From positions 1 to 5,117 of the forward strand of contig JAHEKO010000307.1 of assembly GCA_024638355.1 (NCBI GenBank): 5,117 nt of DNA. The letters run 5' to 3'. The number at the start of each line of letters is the position of its first letter. The stretch's first letter is position 1. Shown here piece by piece: positions 1 through 5,117 of this stretch. Below the pieces are notes generated by a model. It ran no database searches, was not told the origin of the DNA, and worked only from the letters and a program-made list of their open reading frames with translations. The position numbers and the translations under genes are program-made. Source of the DNA: Acidobacteriota bacterium (GTDB taxonomy: Bacteria > Acidobacteriota > Thermoanaerobaculia > Multivoradales > JAHEKO01).

Positions 1-2389
1 CGCGCAGGCCGAGCTGGTGGCCGAGGCTGATGACCGCCGAGACGATGGCGGCGTCGTCGGGGTCGTCGGTGACGCCGTGGACGAACTGCATGGCGATCTT
101 GAGCTTGTGGATGGGGAACTGCCGCAGGTACTGAAGCGACGAGTAGCCGGTGCCGAAGTCGTCGAGGGCGACGGAGATGCCGCGGGCGGCGGAGTCGAGG
201 AGGGTCTTGCGGACGGCTTCGGGGCCGCGCATGAGGAGGGTCTCGGTTAGCTCGAGCTCGAGAAGCTCGGGGCGGACGCGGCTGGTCTCGAGCACCCGAT
301 GGATCTTGTGCGCGAAGTTGGGGTCGCGAAACTGGACGGCCGACAGGTTGACCGCGGTGGGCACCTGGGCGAGCCCCTGGTCGCACCACTCGCGGCGCTG
401 GCGGCAGGCCTCTTCGAGCACCCAGAAGCCGATGGGGATGATCTGGGCGGTGTGCTCGGTGACCGGGATGAACTCCTCGGGGGTGATGACGCCGCGGCTG
501 GGGTGGCGCCAGCGGACGAGGCTCTCGGCGCCGACGATGGCGCCGCTCTCGAGGTCGACCTGCGGCTGGTAGAGCAGGAAGAACTCGCCGCGCTCGATGG
601 CCCCGGAGAGGTCGCGCCGCACGTCGACGTAGCGCTGGACCTCCTCGGCGAGGCTCTCGTCGTGGAAGCGGAAGGTGCCGCGCCCGAGCTCCTTCGACTT
701 GTAGAGCGCGCGGTCGGCCTGCTTGACGAGCTCCTCGGGCGCGGTGGCGGCGCCCGACAGGGTGATGCCGATGCTGGTCGAGACGAGCACCTCGTGGCCG
801 GACACGTCGAAGGGCCGCAGCATCTGCTCGAGCACGCGCACGGCGAAGGCGCTCGCCCCGGTCACGCCGCGCACGCCGGCCTGGACGATGGCGAACTCGT
901 CGCCGCCCAGGCGCGCCACGGTGTCGGTCTCGCGCACCAGGGTCTGGAGCCGGATGGCCACGGCCCGCAGCAGGGCGTCGCCGACCGAGTGACCGAAGCT
1001 GTCGTTGACCTGCTTGAACTCGTCGAGATCGAGGTAGTGGAGCGCGAGCTGCTCGCCGGTGCGCCGGCACGAGACGACGGCCTGCTGCAGGCGATCCTCG
1101 AACAGGAAGCGGTTGGGCAGCCCGGTGACGGCGTCGAAGCGCGCCAGGTGCTCGAGGCGCTGCTCGCGCTGGCGCCGCTCGGTGATGTCGTGGACGTGGA
1201 GCAGCACGACCGGCTCGCCGGCGAACTCGAAGGCGCTCGAGCGCACCTCGACGGGGATGACTCGTCCGTCGGCGGCGTAGGTGTAGCCCTCGACCATGGC
1301 GACCTCGCCGGCGACGAGCCGCCGGTGCCGGTCGAGCACCTCATCGACGCCCTCGCCAGGCACGAGCTCGGCGACGTTCATGCCGACCAGGCGCTCGCGC
1401 GGGATGCCCTGGAGCGCCTCGGCGGCCGGGTTGACGTCGAGTACGTTGCCCTCGCGGTCCTCGACGAAGATCGCGTCGGGCGAGGCCTCGAAGAGCGCCC
1501 GGAAGCGCCGCTCGCTGTGGCCCAGCTCGAGCTCGGCGCGCTTGCGCTGGACGGCCTGCACGATGTTGTCGGCGACGAAGGTCAGGAGCTCGAGATCCTG
1601 ATGGGAGTAGAGCGCCCGCTCCTCGTAGCTCTGGACGGCGAGAACGCCGAACACCTCGTCGTCGTTCTTGAGCGGCACGCCGAGCCAGATCGGCGAGGCG
1701 ACCCCGACCAGGGTGACCGCGCCGCTCGCGCTCAGCCGATCGTGCGTCTTCTCGTCGACCAGCAGCGGGTGGCCGGTGCGCCGCACGTAGTCGGTGAGGC
1801 TCTTGGGCAGCGCCTGGGGCGGCTGATCGCCCGGCTCGTACTGATCGACGTGGTAGGGGAAGGAGTAGCGGCCGGTGCTCTCCTCGTAGAGGGCAACATA
1901 GAAGTTCGAGGTGTCGATCAGCCGCGCGAGCTCGGCGCGGGTGGTGGCCAGCACCTCGCGCAGGTCGCTCGAGCCGCTCGCCGCGCGGAAGATGTTGAGC
2001 AGAACGGACTGCATCTCCTCGGCGCGCTTGCGGCCGGTGATGTCGGTGAGGATGCCCTCGTAGAAGAGCACCTCGCCCTGCTCGCCGCGCACGACCGAGG
2101 CGCTGTCGAGCACCACGATCCTGCTGCCGTCCTTGCGCACCAGCGTGACCTCGAAGTCGCGCACCTGCCCGGCGTTCTCGAGCTCGCCCTGCCACTCGAC
2201 GCGGCGCTCGCCGTCGGCGTAGAGGTCGCGCTGGAGCTCGAGCCCGCGCAGCTCGTCGAGCGAGTCGTAGCCCAGCATGTCGACGAAGGCGGGGTTGGCG
2301 TCGACGATCTTGCCGTCGGGAGTCGCCTGGTAGACGCCGTCGAGCACCCTCTCGAAGAGGCGACGGTAGTCTTGTTGCTTGCCCCCCAT
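1..2389 (-). CDS. PAS-GAF-PAS-GGDEF-EAL cyclic-di-GMP signalling protein, C-terminus cut by window edge
   Basis: Cytosolic multidomain protein; 796 residues are visible and no membrane segment or signal peptide is seen. Domains in order: PAS about 7-121 (ends DITGRKRAEE), GAF about 127-283 (WLGVPL at 235-240, VQSYEER at 252-258), second PAS about 290-405 (ends DITERRQ), GGDEF about 412-576, EAL from about 594. The diguanylate cyclase half looks active: LDLDEFK at 453-459, GGDEF at 495-499, and RETD at 486-489, five residues before it, as an RxxD inhibitory site. The phosphodiesterase half is less typical: ESL replaces EAL (622-624). N681, the ELTE stretch and D743/D744 of DDFG are kept, but LKIA (763-766) has alanine where the second-metal aspartate normally sits. 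The window ends just before the expected AEGVE motif. The ATG at 2389-2387 is chosen because the PAS domain follows at once. No good ribosome site precedes it (a GGAGGG lies about 37 bases upstream), and in-frame GTG codons at 2392 and 2401 are alternatives. Likely second gene of an operon with the neighbour at 2450-4471. By family, it would make or degrade c-di-GMP under control of its sensor domains; the ligands cannot be told from sequence. Confidence 0.95.
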   Translation of the reverse strand, partial: MGGKQQDYRRLFERVLDGVYQATPDGKIVDANPAFVDMLGYDSLDELRGLELQRDLYADGERRVEWQGELENAGQVRDFEVTLVRKDGSRIVVLDSASVVRGEQGEVLFYEGILTDITGRKRAEEMQSVLLNIFRAASGSSDLREVLATTRAELARLIDTSNFYVALYEESTGRYSFPYHVDQYEPGDQPPQALPKSLTDYVRRTGHPLLVDEKTHDRLSASGAVTLVGVASPIWLGVPLKNDDEVFGVLAVQSYEERALYSHQDLELLTFVADNIVQAVQRKRAELELGHSERRFRALFEASPDAIFVEDREGNVLDVNPAAEALQGIPRERLVGMNVAELVPGEGVDEVLDRHRRLVAGEVAMVEGYTYAADGRVIPVEVRSSAFEFAGEPVVLLHVHDITERRQREQRLEHLARFDAVTGLPNRFLFEDRLQQAVVSCRRTGEQLALHYLDLDEFKQVNDSFGHSVGDALLRAVAIRLQTLVRETDTVARLGGDEFAIVQAGVRGVTGASAFAVRVLEQMLRPFDVSGHEVLVSTSIGITLSGAATAPEELVKQADRALYKSKELGRGTFRFHDESLAEEVQRYVDVRRDLSGAIERGEFFLLYQPQVDLESGAIVGAESLVRWRHPSRGVITPEEFIPVTEHTAQIIPIGFWVLEEACRQRREWCDQGLAQVPTAVNLSAVQFRDPNFAHKIHRVLETSRVRPELLELELTETLLMRGPEAVRKTLLDSAARGISVALDDFGTGYSSLQYLRQFPIHKLKIAMQFVHGVTDDPDDAAIVSAVISLGHQLGLR

Positions 2390-2449
2390 CACGTGGCTCA
2401 CGGTGTTCGAGCGCCGGTTGTCGAAGCCCTCCGCCCGGGCTGATCCATC
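2390..2449 (-). other. Open 20-codon gap between the two GGDEF-EAL genes, same frame as both
   Basis: Between the TAG of the upstream gene (2452-2450) and the ATG of the downstream gene lie exactly 60 bases with no stop in the shared frame. Conceptual translation is DGSARAEGFDNRRSNTVSHV. No terminator-like hairpin with a T-run is seen, which supports co-transcription. A GGAGGG (minus strand, 2432-2427) is the best ribosome-binding match, but no ATG, GTG or TTG in this frame lies 5-12 bases after it. The residues look like a linker, not a domain, so this could be a genuine intergenic spacer or a linker interrupted by an amber codon. Confidence 0.6.
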
Positions 2450-4471
2450 CTACGCCGAGAGCTGGCGCTCGGCGCGGGGGCCGGCAGCCGCCCCGCCCCG
2501 GTTCAGCCTGGCGGTGAGGTCGTCGAACGGCATCGGCCGCGCCAGCAGGAAGCCCTGCAGCACGTCGCAGCCGGCGTCGATCAGGAAAGCGCGCTGCTCC
2601 TGGGTCTCCACCCCCTCGGCGACGGTCGACAGCGACATCGACTTGGCCATGGCGATGGCGGCGCGCACGATGGCGGCGCCGGTGCCGTGATCTTCGAGAT
2701 CGCGCACCAGCGAGCGGTCGAGCTTGAGGGTGTCGAGCGGCAGGTCCTTGACCAGGGTCAGCGACGAGTAGCCGGCGCCGAAGTCGTCGAGGTCGATGCG
2801 CACGCCGATGGCGCGCAGCCGGTCGAAGATGCCGCGCGCCCGGTCGAGGTCCTCGATCAACGAGCTCTCGGTGAGCTCGAGCTTGAGCCGGCCGGGGTCG
2901 ACGCCGTGGCGGGCGATCGCCGTCTCCACCTTGGTCAGGAAGTGCGGGTCGGTGAACTGGCGCGCGCTGATGTTGACCGAGCAGGCGAAGCCGTCGGGCA
3001 GAGCGAAGCGGTCGAGCGCCGCCAGGTCGCGGCAGGCGGTCTCGAGCACCCAGCTGCCGAGCGGCAGGATCAGGTCCGTGTCCTCGGCGACGGGGATGAA
3101 CCGCCCGGGCGGGATGGCCTCCCCGCCCGGGGGAAACCAGCGCAGGAGGGCTTCGGCGCCCACCAGCTCTCCGGCCGCCGAGACCAGCGGCTGGTAGTGC
3201 AGCTCGAGCTCGTCGCCCTCGAGCGCCTGGCGCAGGCTGTCGATCAGCGCCTTGCGCGAGTCGATCGACGCCTGCCGCTCGCGGCTGTAGAAGCAGACCC
3301 GGTTGCGCCCGGAGTCCTTGGCCTCGAACATGGCGACGTCGGCGTTCTTGAGCAGCTCGTCGACGTCCGCGCCGTCGCCCTCGAACAGGGTGACGCCGAT
3401 GCTGGCGCTGGTGTGGACGACGTGCCCGCACTCGCCGAGATCGAAGGCGCCCTCGAGCGACCGGCGCATCTTCTCGGCCAGCCGCCTCGCCTTCTCGCGC
3501 GCCGCTCGCTCGCCGCCGCCGATCGCCCCCACCGCCACGACGAACTCGTCGCCGCCGATGCGGGCGATGGTGTCGGTCCGGCGCACCTGGCCGTCGAGCC
3601 GTTTGCCGACCTCGACCAGGAGAGCATCGCCCACGGCGTGACCGAGGGTGTCGTTGATGGTCTTGAAGTTGTCGAGGTCGATCATCAGGACCGCGCCGCG
3701 GTTGTTGGAGCGGCCCGCCCTCGCCAGGCCGACCCTCATCCGGTCGCGCAGCAGCCGGCGGTTGGCGAGTCCGGTGAGCGGATCGAACAACGCGAGCTCG
3801 CGGATGCGATCGTCGGAGCGCCGGCGCTCGGTGATGTCCTGGATGGTGCCGGAGAGGCCGACCACCCGCCCCGCCGGGTCGCGCCGCACCTCGGTCTGCT
3901 GGAAGACGCGGCGCTCCTCGCCGTCGGGCCGCACCGCCCGATACTCGATGGCGCTCGCCTCGCCCTCCTCGCGGGCCCGTTCCAGCGTGGTGCGCAGCAG
4001 CTCGTGATCGTCGGGGTGGATCAAGCGCAGCGAGGCGCGCGGGCTGGGCTCGAAGCTCTCGGGCGACACGCCGAAGATGCGGTAGGCCTGGTCGGACCAG
4101 ACCAGCGAGCGGCTCACCAGGTCCCACTGCCAGTCGCCCACCTGCGCCAGCGCCTGCGCCGCCTCCAGCCGCTCGCGGGTCGCCTCGAGCTCTTCGACGG
4201 TGCTCTCGAGCGAGGCGATCGAGCGCCTGAGGCGCCGCTCGAGCGGGCGGAAGATGAAAGCCACCTCGACCAGCAGCGCCGCGAGCGCCGCCACCCAGAG
4301 CACCAGCTCGAGCGGCTCCATGCGCACGATCGCCGAGTGGACGATGGGCGTGGACCGCGCGGCGGCGACCCGGTTCACCGTGGTGAACGAGGCGGCCACC
4401 AGCAGCGCGATCGCGCCAAGTCCGATTGCGTAGCGGATACGGAAACCCACGACTGCGCTGGAAGTCTGCAT
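2450..4471 (-). CDS. Membrane-anchored PAS-GGDEF-EAL bifunctional diguanylate cyclase/phosphodiesterase
   Basis: 673 residues from ATG 4471 to TAG 2450. Two membrane segments, about 14-32 (core GLGAIALLVAASF) and 54-74 (core LVLWVAALAALLVEVAFIF), enclose a loop of only about 21 residues. They are followed by FRPLERRLRR and a Glu/Arg-rich coiled coil (about 76-107), then PAS about 110-218 (DWQWD start, DITERRR end), GGDEF about 222-396 and EAL about 404-654. The cyclase motifs are intact: IDLDNFK 264-270, RRTD inhibitory site 297-300, GGDEF 306-310. The phosphodiesterase set is also intact: EAL 440-442, N500, DD 562-563, K583 and D585 of LKLD, E619 and E622 of AEGVE, Q639 of QGF. By family it makes c-di-GMP from two GTP and hydrolyses c-di-GMP to pGpG; net direction is presumably set by the PAS domain and membrane part. 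The frame stays open upstream to a GTG at 4603, but those 44 extra residues are Arg/Ala/Gly-rich and unlike a domain, and the best promoter would start RNA near or inside them, so the ATG directly before the first membrane segment is preferred. Its ribosome site is weak (GCGAAGA). Confidence 0.95.
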   Translation of the reverse strand: MQTSSAVVGFRIRYAIGLGAIALLVAASFTTVNRVAAARSTPIVHSAIVRMEPLELVLWVAALAALLVEVAFIFRPLERRLRRSIASLESTVEELEATRERLEAAQALAQVGDWQWDLVSRSLVWSDQAYRIFGVSPESFEPSPRASLRLIHPDDHELLRTTLERAREEGEASAIEYRAVRPDGEERRVFQQTEVRRDPAGRVVGLSGTIQDITERRRSDDRIRELALFDPLTGLANRRLLRDRMRVGLARAGRSNNRGAVLMIDLDNFKTINDTLGHAVGDALLVEVGKRLDGQVRRTDTIARIGGDEFVVAVGAIGGGERAAREKARRLAEKMRRSLEGAFDLGECGHVVHTSASIGVTLFEGDGADVDELLKNADVAMFEAKDSGRNRVCFYSRERQASIDSRKALIDSLRQALEGDELELHYQPLVSAAGELVGAEALLRWFPPGGEAIPPGRFIPVAEDTDLILPLGSWVLETACRDLAALDRFALPDGFACSVNISARQFTDPHFLTKVETAIARHGVDPGRLKLELTESSLIEDLDRARGIFDRLRAIGVRIDLDDFGAGYSSLTLVKDLPLDTLKLDRSLVRDLEDHGTGAAIVRAAIAMAKSMSLSTVAEGVETQEQRAFLIDAGCDVLQGFLLARPMPFDDLTARLNRGGAAAGPRAERQLSA

Positions 4472-4605
4472 CGATCTTCGCCAGCGCTCGCCCGGGCACC
4501 CTCCGGCGCGCGCTCTGGCTCGAGCCTCGCACACTCGGCGGCGCCTGCCTGTGTAGTGGCTCGCAGGCTCGCGGGAACAATTCGGCGCTTCGACCCGTAC
4601 CACTC

Positions 4606-4635
4606 TCTATACCCGATGTGTTAGTTTCCCATCAA
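4606..4635 (-). promoter_or_regulatory. Putative sigma70-type promoter for the GGDEF-EAL operon
   Basis: Read on the minus strand, TTGATG (4635-4630) and TATAGA (4611-4606) are separated by 18 bases. Each matches four of six consensus positions. Transcription would start near 4600, giving a leader of about 130 bases before the ATG at 4471. It would place the more distant GTG at 4603 at or upstream of the start of the RNA, which is part of the argument for the shorter protein. This is a match by eye only. Confidence 0.4.
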
Positions 4636-4643
4636 CAAGTTGA
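4632..4643. repeat. 12-base palindrome TCAACAAGTTGA, operator-like
   Basis: Arms TCAAC (4632-4636) and GTTGA (4639-4643) are perfect reverse complements around a central AA. The palindrome overlaps both the minus-strand TTGATG box (4630-4635) and the plus-strand TTGACA (4640-4645), so a regulator bound here could affect both directions. A protein-binding role is inferred; no family-specific operator is recognised. Confidence 0.4.
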
Positions 4644-4645
4644 CA
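4640..4645 (+). promoter_or_regulatory. Perfect TTGACA -35 hexamer facing the receptor gene
   Basis: TTGACA is an exact sigma70 -35 consensus. At the expected 16-18 base spacing only CTTGTT, TTGTTC or TGTTCG is found, none a good -10 box. It is either a weak or activator-dependent promoter, or chance. The ECF-like boxes slightly downstream are an alternative. Confidence 0.25.
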
Positions 4646-4661
4646 CGAGCCGCACGTGGTG

Positions 4662-4676
4662 CTTGTTCGCCACAAG
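4662..4676. repeat. Short inverted repeat CTTGT-N5-ACAAG
   Basis: CTTGT (4662-4666) and ACAAG (4672-4676) form a perfect 5-bp stem with a TCGCC loop. It lies between the TTGACA and GGAAAT boxes. Such a short repeat is expected now and then by chance; its position in the control region is the only reason to list it. Confidence 0.25.
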
Positions 4677-4700
4677 GAAATGAGAGGCGATCTCATCTCA
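4676..4700 (+). promoter_or_regulatory. Putative ECF-sigma-like promoter for the TonB receptor
   Basis: GGAAAT (4676-4681) lies about 15-16 bases before TCTCA (4696-4700). A GGAA-type -35 with a TC-type -10 is the usual pattern for extracytoplasmic-function sigma factors, and a GGAAAT -35 is known from the FecI-dependent promoter of an iron-citrate TonB receptor. TonB receptors are often under such control. No sigma or anti-sigma gene is in the window. The match is short and unverified. Confidence 0.3.
4680..4696. repeat. Inverted repeat ATGAGA-N5-TCTCAT
   Basis: ATGAGA (4680-4685) and TCTCAT (4691-4696) are perfect 6-base arms around GGCGA. If the ECF-like boxes are real, this dyad fills the spacer between -35 and -10, where it could serve as an operator. 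It is not followed by a T-run, so it is not a terminator. Confidence 0.35.
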
Positions 4701-4754
4701 GCTCCCCCTATTCCCTTCCCGCAAGGCAAGGCTCCGGGAGTGCGGCTCGCCTCC

Positions 4755-4776
4755 AGGGCGCCGCCGGCCCCGCCCT
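4755..4776 (+). repeat. GC-rich stem-loop in the receptor leader
   Basis: AGGGCG (4755-4760) pairs perfectly with CGCCCT (4771-4776); the 10-base loop contains the palindrome GCCGGC. No T-run follows, so an intrinsic terminator is unlikely. A second possible pairing, CTCGG (4788-4792) with CCGAG (4809-4813), lies just downstream. GC-rich DNA produces such stems easily, so a role in a structured 5' leader is only a possibility. Confidence 0.3.
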
Positions 4777-4810
4777 CGATCCGCTGACTCGGATGCTCGA
4801 CCAACGAACC

Positions 4811-4828
4811 GAGGGGGCGACCCCCGTG
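4811..4828 (+). promoter_or_regulatory. Purine-rich ribosome-site-like GAGGGGG inside a GGGGG-CGA-CCCCC hairpin, before an in-frame GTG
   Basis: GAGGGGG (4811-4817) is the best ribosome-binding match near the receptor gene and lies 8 bases before GTG 4826, which is in frame with the receptor. The five G of the site are the left arm of a perfect stem with CCCCC (4821-4825) and a 3-base loop. If GTG is the true start, the site would be partly hidden in the folded RNA. If ATG 4844 is the start, the weaker AAAGG (4829-4833) would serve. The sequence alone does not decide between them. Confidence 0.4.
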
Positions 4829-4843
4829 AAAGGCGAAGTGACA

Positions 4844-5117
4844 ATGACGAGAAGACCTGACCTGTTTTGTTTCGGCCTGGTGGCCTGCCTGGCCCTCTCG
4901 GCCTGGTCGATCCCGCAGCCTGCTCTGGCCCAGGACGACCCGACCGAAGAGGAGGAGGCGCAGGACCAGCAAGCCGCGGAAGACGCCGAGATGGTGGAAG
5001 AGGTGATCTTCGTCACCGGCTCGCGCACGCCGACCAGCCCGCTGGCGCAGCGGGCGCCGATCGTCGAGCTGTCGACGGAGGACATCCAGAGATCGGGCCT
5101 GACCAACCTGGGGACGA
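4844..5117 (+). CDS. TonB-dependent outer-membrane receptor, N-terminal part (runs off right edge)
   Basis: The visible 91 residues show a Sec signal peptide: basic MTRRPD, a hydrophobic core at about 8-23 and a likely cleavage after PALA (residue 29). A very acidic linker follows (about 31-53, many Glu/Asp), then EEVIFVTGSRTPT (52-64), where EEVIFV resembles a TonB box and VTGSR the usual start of the plug domain. The segment IVELSTEDIQRSGLTNLG continues as the first plug strand and helix of this family. Such proteins import siderophores, vitamin B12, glycans or other ligands across the outer membrane using TonB-ExbBD energy; the substrate cannot be told from this fragment, and the 22-stranded barrel is outside the window. 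The start is uncertain: ATG 4844 gives the most compact signal peptide, GTG 4826 has the better ribosome site and adds six residues, and an in-frame ATG also occurs at 4793. Divergent from the c-di-GMP operon. Confidence 0.87.
   Translation, partial: MTRRPDLFCFGLVACLALSAWSIPQPALAQDDPTEEEEAQDQQAAEDAEMVEEVIFVTGSRTPTSPLAQRAPIVELSTEDIQRSGLTNLGT

Larger units (their letters stand above)
4472..4843. other. Divergent intergenic control region
   Basis: 372 bases between the start of the membrane GGDEF-EAL gene (left, minus) and the TonB receptor gene (right, plus). No convincing coding sequence was found in it. The central part, about 4601-4700, is clearly richer in A and T than the flanking genes, as expected for promoters. 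It contains promoter-like boxes in both directions, a 12-base palindrome and several short inverted repeats, listed separately. I could not match the 4700-4843 leader to a known riboswitch class. Confidence 0.75.

Noticed and set aside
299..2443. Long plus-strand open frame (714 codons) across the downstream GGDEF-EAL gene
   Set aside because: Antisense shadow of a GC-rich gene. Its translation is low-complexity (Leu, Val, Glu, Asp, Ala, Gly) without domain motifs, whereas the minus strand encodes recognisable PAS, GAF, GGDEF and EAL domains.
1341..4580. Minus-strand open frame of 1079 codons spanning both GGDEF-EAL genes in another frame
   Set aside because: Arg/Ala/Gly/Pro-rich shifted-frame translation without motifs; it crosses the boundary between two well-supported genes.
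4472..4603. 44-residue N-terminal extension of the membrane GGDEF-EAL protein from GTG 4603
   Set aside because: The extension is Arg-rich with no domain or signal, the likely promoter would start RNA near its first codon, and ATG 4471 lies directly before the first membrane helix.
2687..4624. Long plus-strand open frame (645 codons) across the membrane GGDEF-EAL gene
   Set aside because: Same cause: the opposite strand carries intact GGDEF and EAL motifs, and the plus-strand translation is compositionally skewed with no recognisable domain.
4755..4776. Rho-independent terminator at the GC-rich stem-loop
   Set aside because: No run of T follows on either strand, and it lies upstream of a gene start.
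4700..4843. Cobalamin or c-di-GMP (GEMM) riboswitch in the receptor leader
   Set aside because: Partial resemblances such as CCGCAAGGC and GCTCCGGG were seen, but the conserved B12-box or the paired GEMM core could not be assembled. A covariance-model search would settle it.
4607..5106. Minus-strand open frames opposite the receptor start and leader (4607-4972 and 4708-5106)
   Set aside because: They overlap the convincing signal peptide and TonB box on the plus strand and show no recognisable protein features.
1..5117. CRISPR array, tRNA, rRNA, insertion sequence or attachment site
   Set aside because: No spaced direct repeats, tRNA-like cloverleaf, transposase motifs or flanking terminal repeats were noticed in the window.

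Overview
The window is GC-rich DNA with strongly G/C-biased third codon positions. It holds two divergent transcription units. On the minus strand lie two tandem genes for composite GGDEF-EAL proteins, which synthesise and/or break down the second messenger cyclic di-GMP. On the plus strand, at the right edge, is the beginning of a TonB-dependent outer-membrane receptor. The receptor implies a Gram-negative, diderm bacterium. The base composition and gene types would fit a Proteobacterium, Acidobacteriota or Myxococcota member, but nothing here fixes the phylum.

Layout. (1) 1-2389, minus: PAS-GAF-PAS-GGDEF-EAL protein, apparently soluble, cut by the left edge just inside the end of its EAL domain. 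(2) 2390-2449: a 60-base gap that stays open in the same frame as both flanking genes, so the two proteins are separated only by one TAG codon and 20 sense codons. (3) 2450-4471, minus: a membrane-anchored PAS-GGDEF-EAL protein of 673 residues, complete. (4) 4472-4843: a divergent intergenic region with a plausible sigma70-like promoter for the minus operon, a perfect TTGACA and a GGAAAT (ECF-like) box facing right, a 12-base palindrome across the shared -35 area, and several short stem-loops. (5) 4844-5117, plus: signal peptide, acidic linker, TonB box and start of the plug domain of the receptor.

The two c-di-GMP enzymes are likely co-transcribed, membrane-bound protein first. Both keep the GGDEF active-site signature and an RxxD inhibitory-site motif. 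The upstream protein also keeps every EAL catalytic residue I can check. The downstream protein has ESL in place of EAL and, more tellingly, alanine in place of the metal-binding aspartate of the LKxD motif. The pair may therefore be a bifunctional membrane enzyme plus a cytosolic cyclase or c-di-GMP-sensing partner. A functional link to the divergent receptor is suggested only by the shared control region. I do not see a clearly new system; the observations most worth checking are the single in-frame amber codon, the LKIA substitution and the shared control region.
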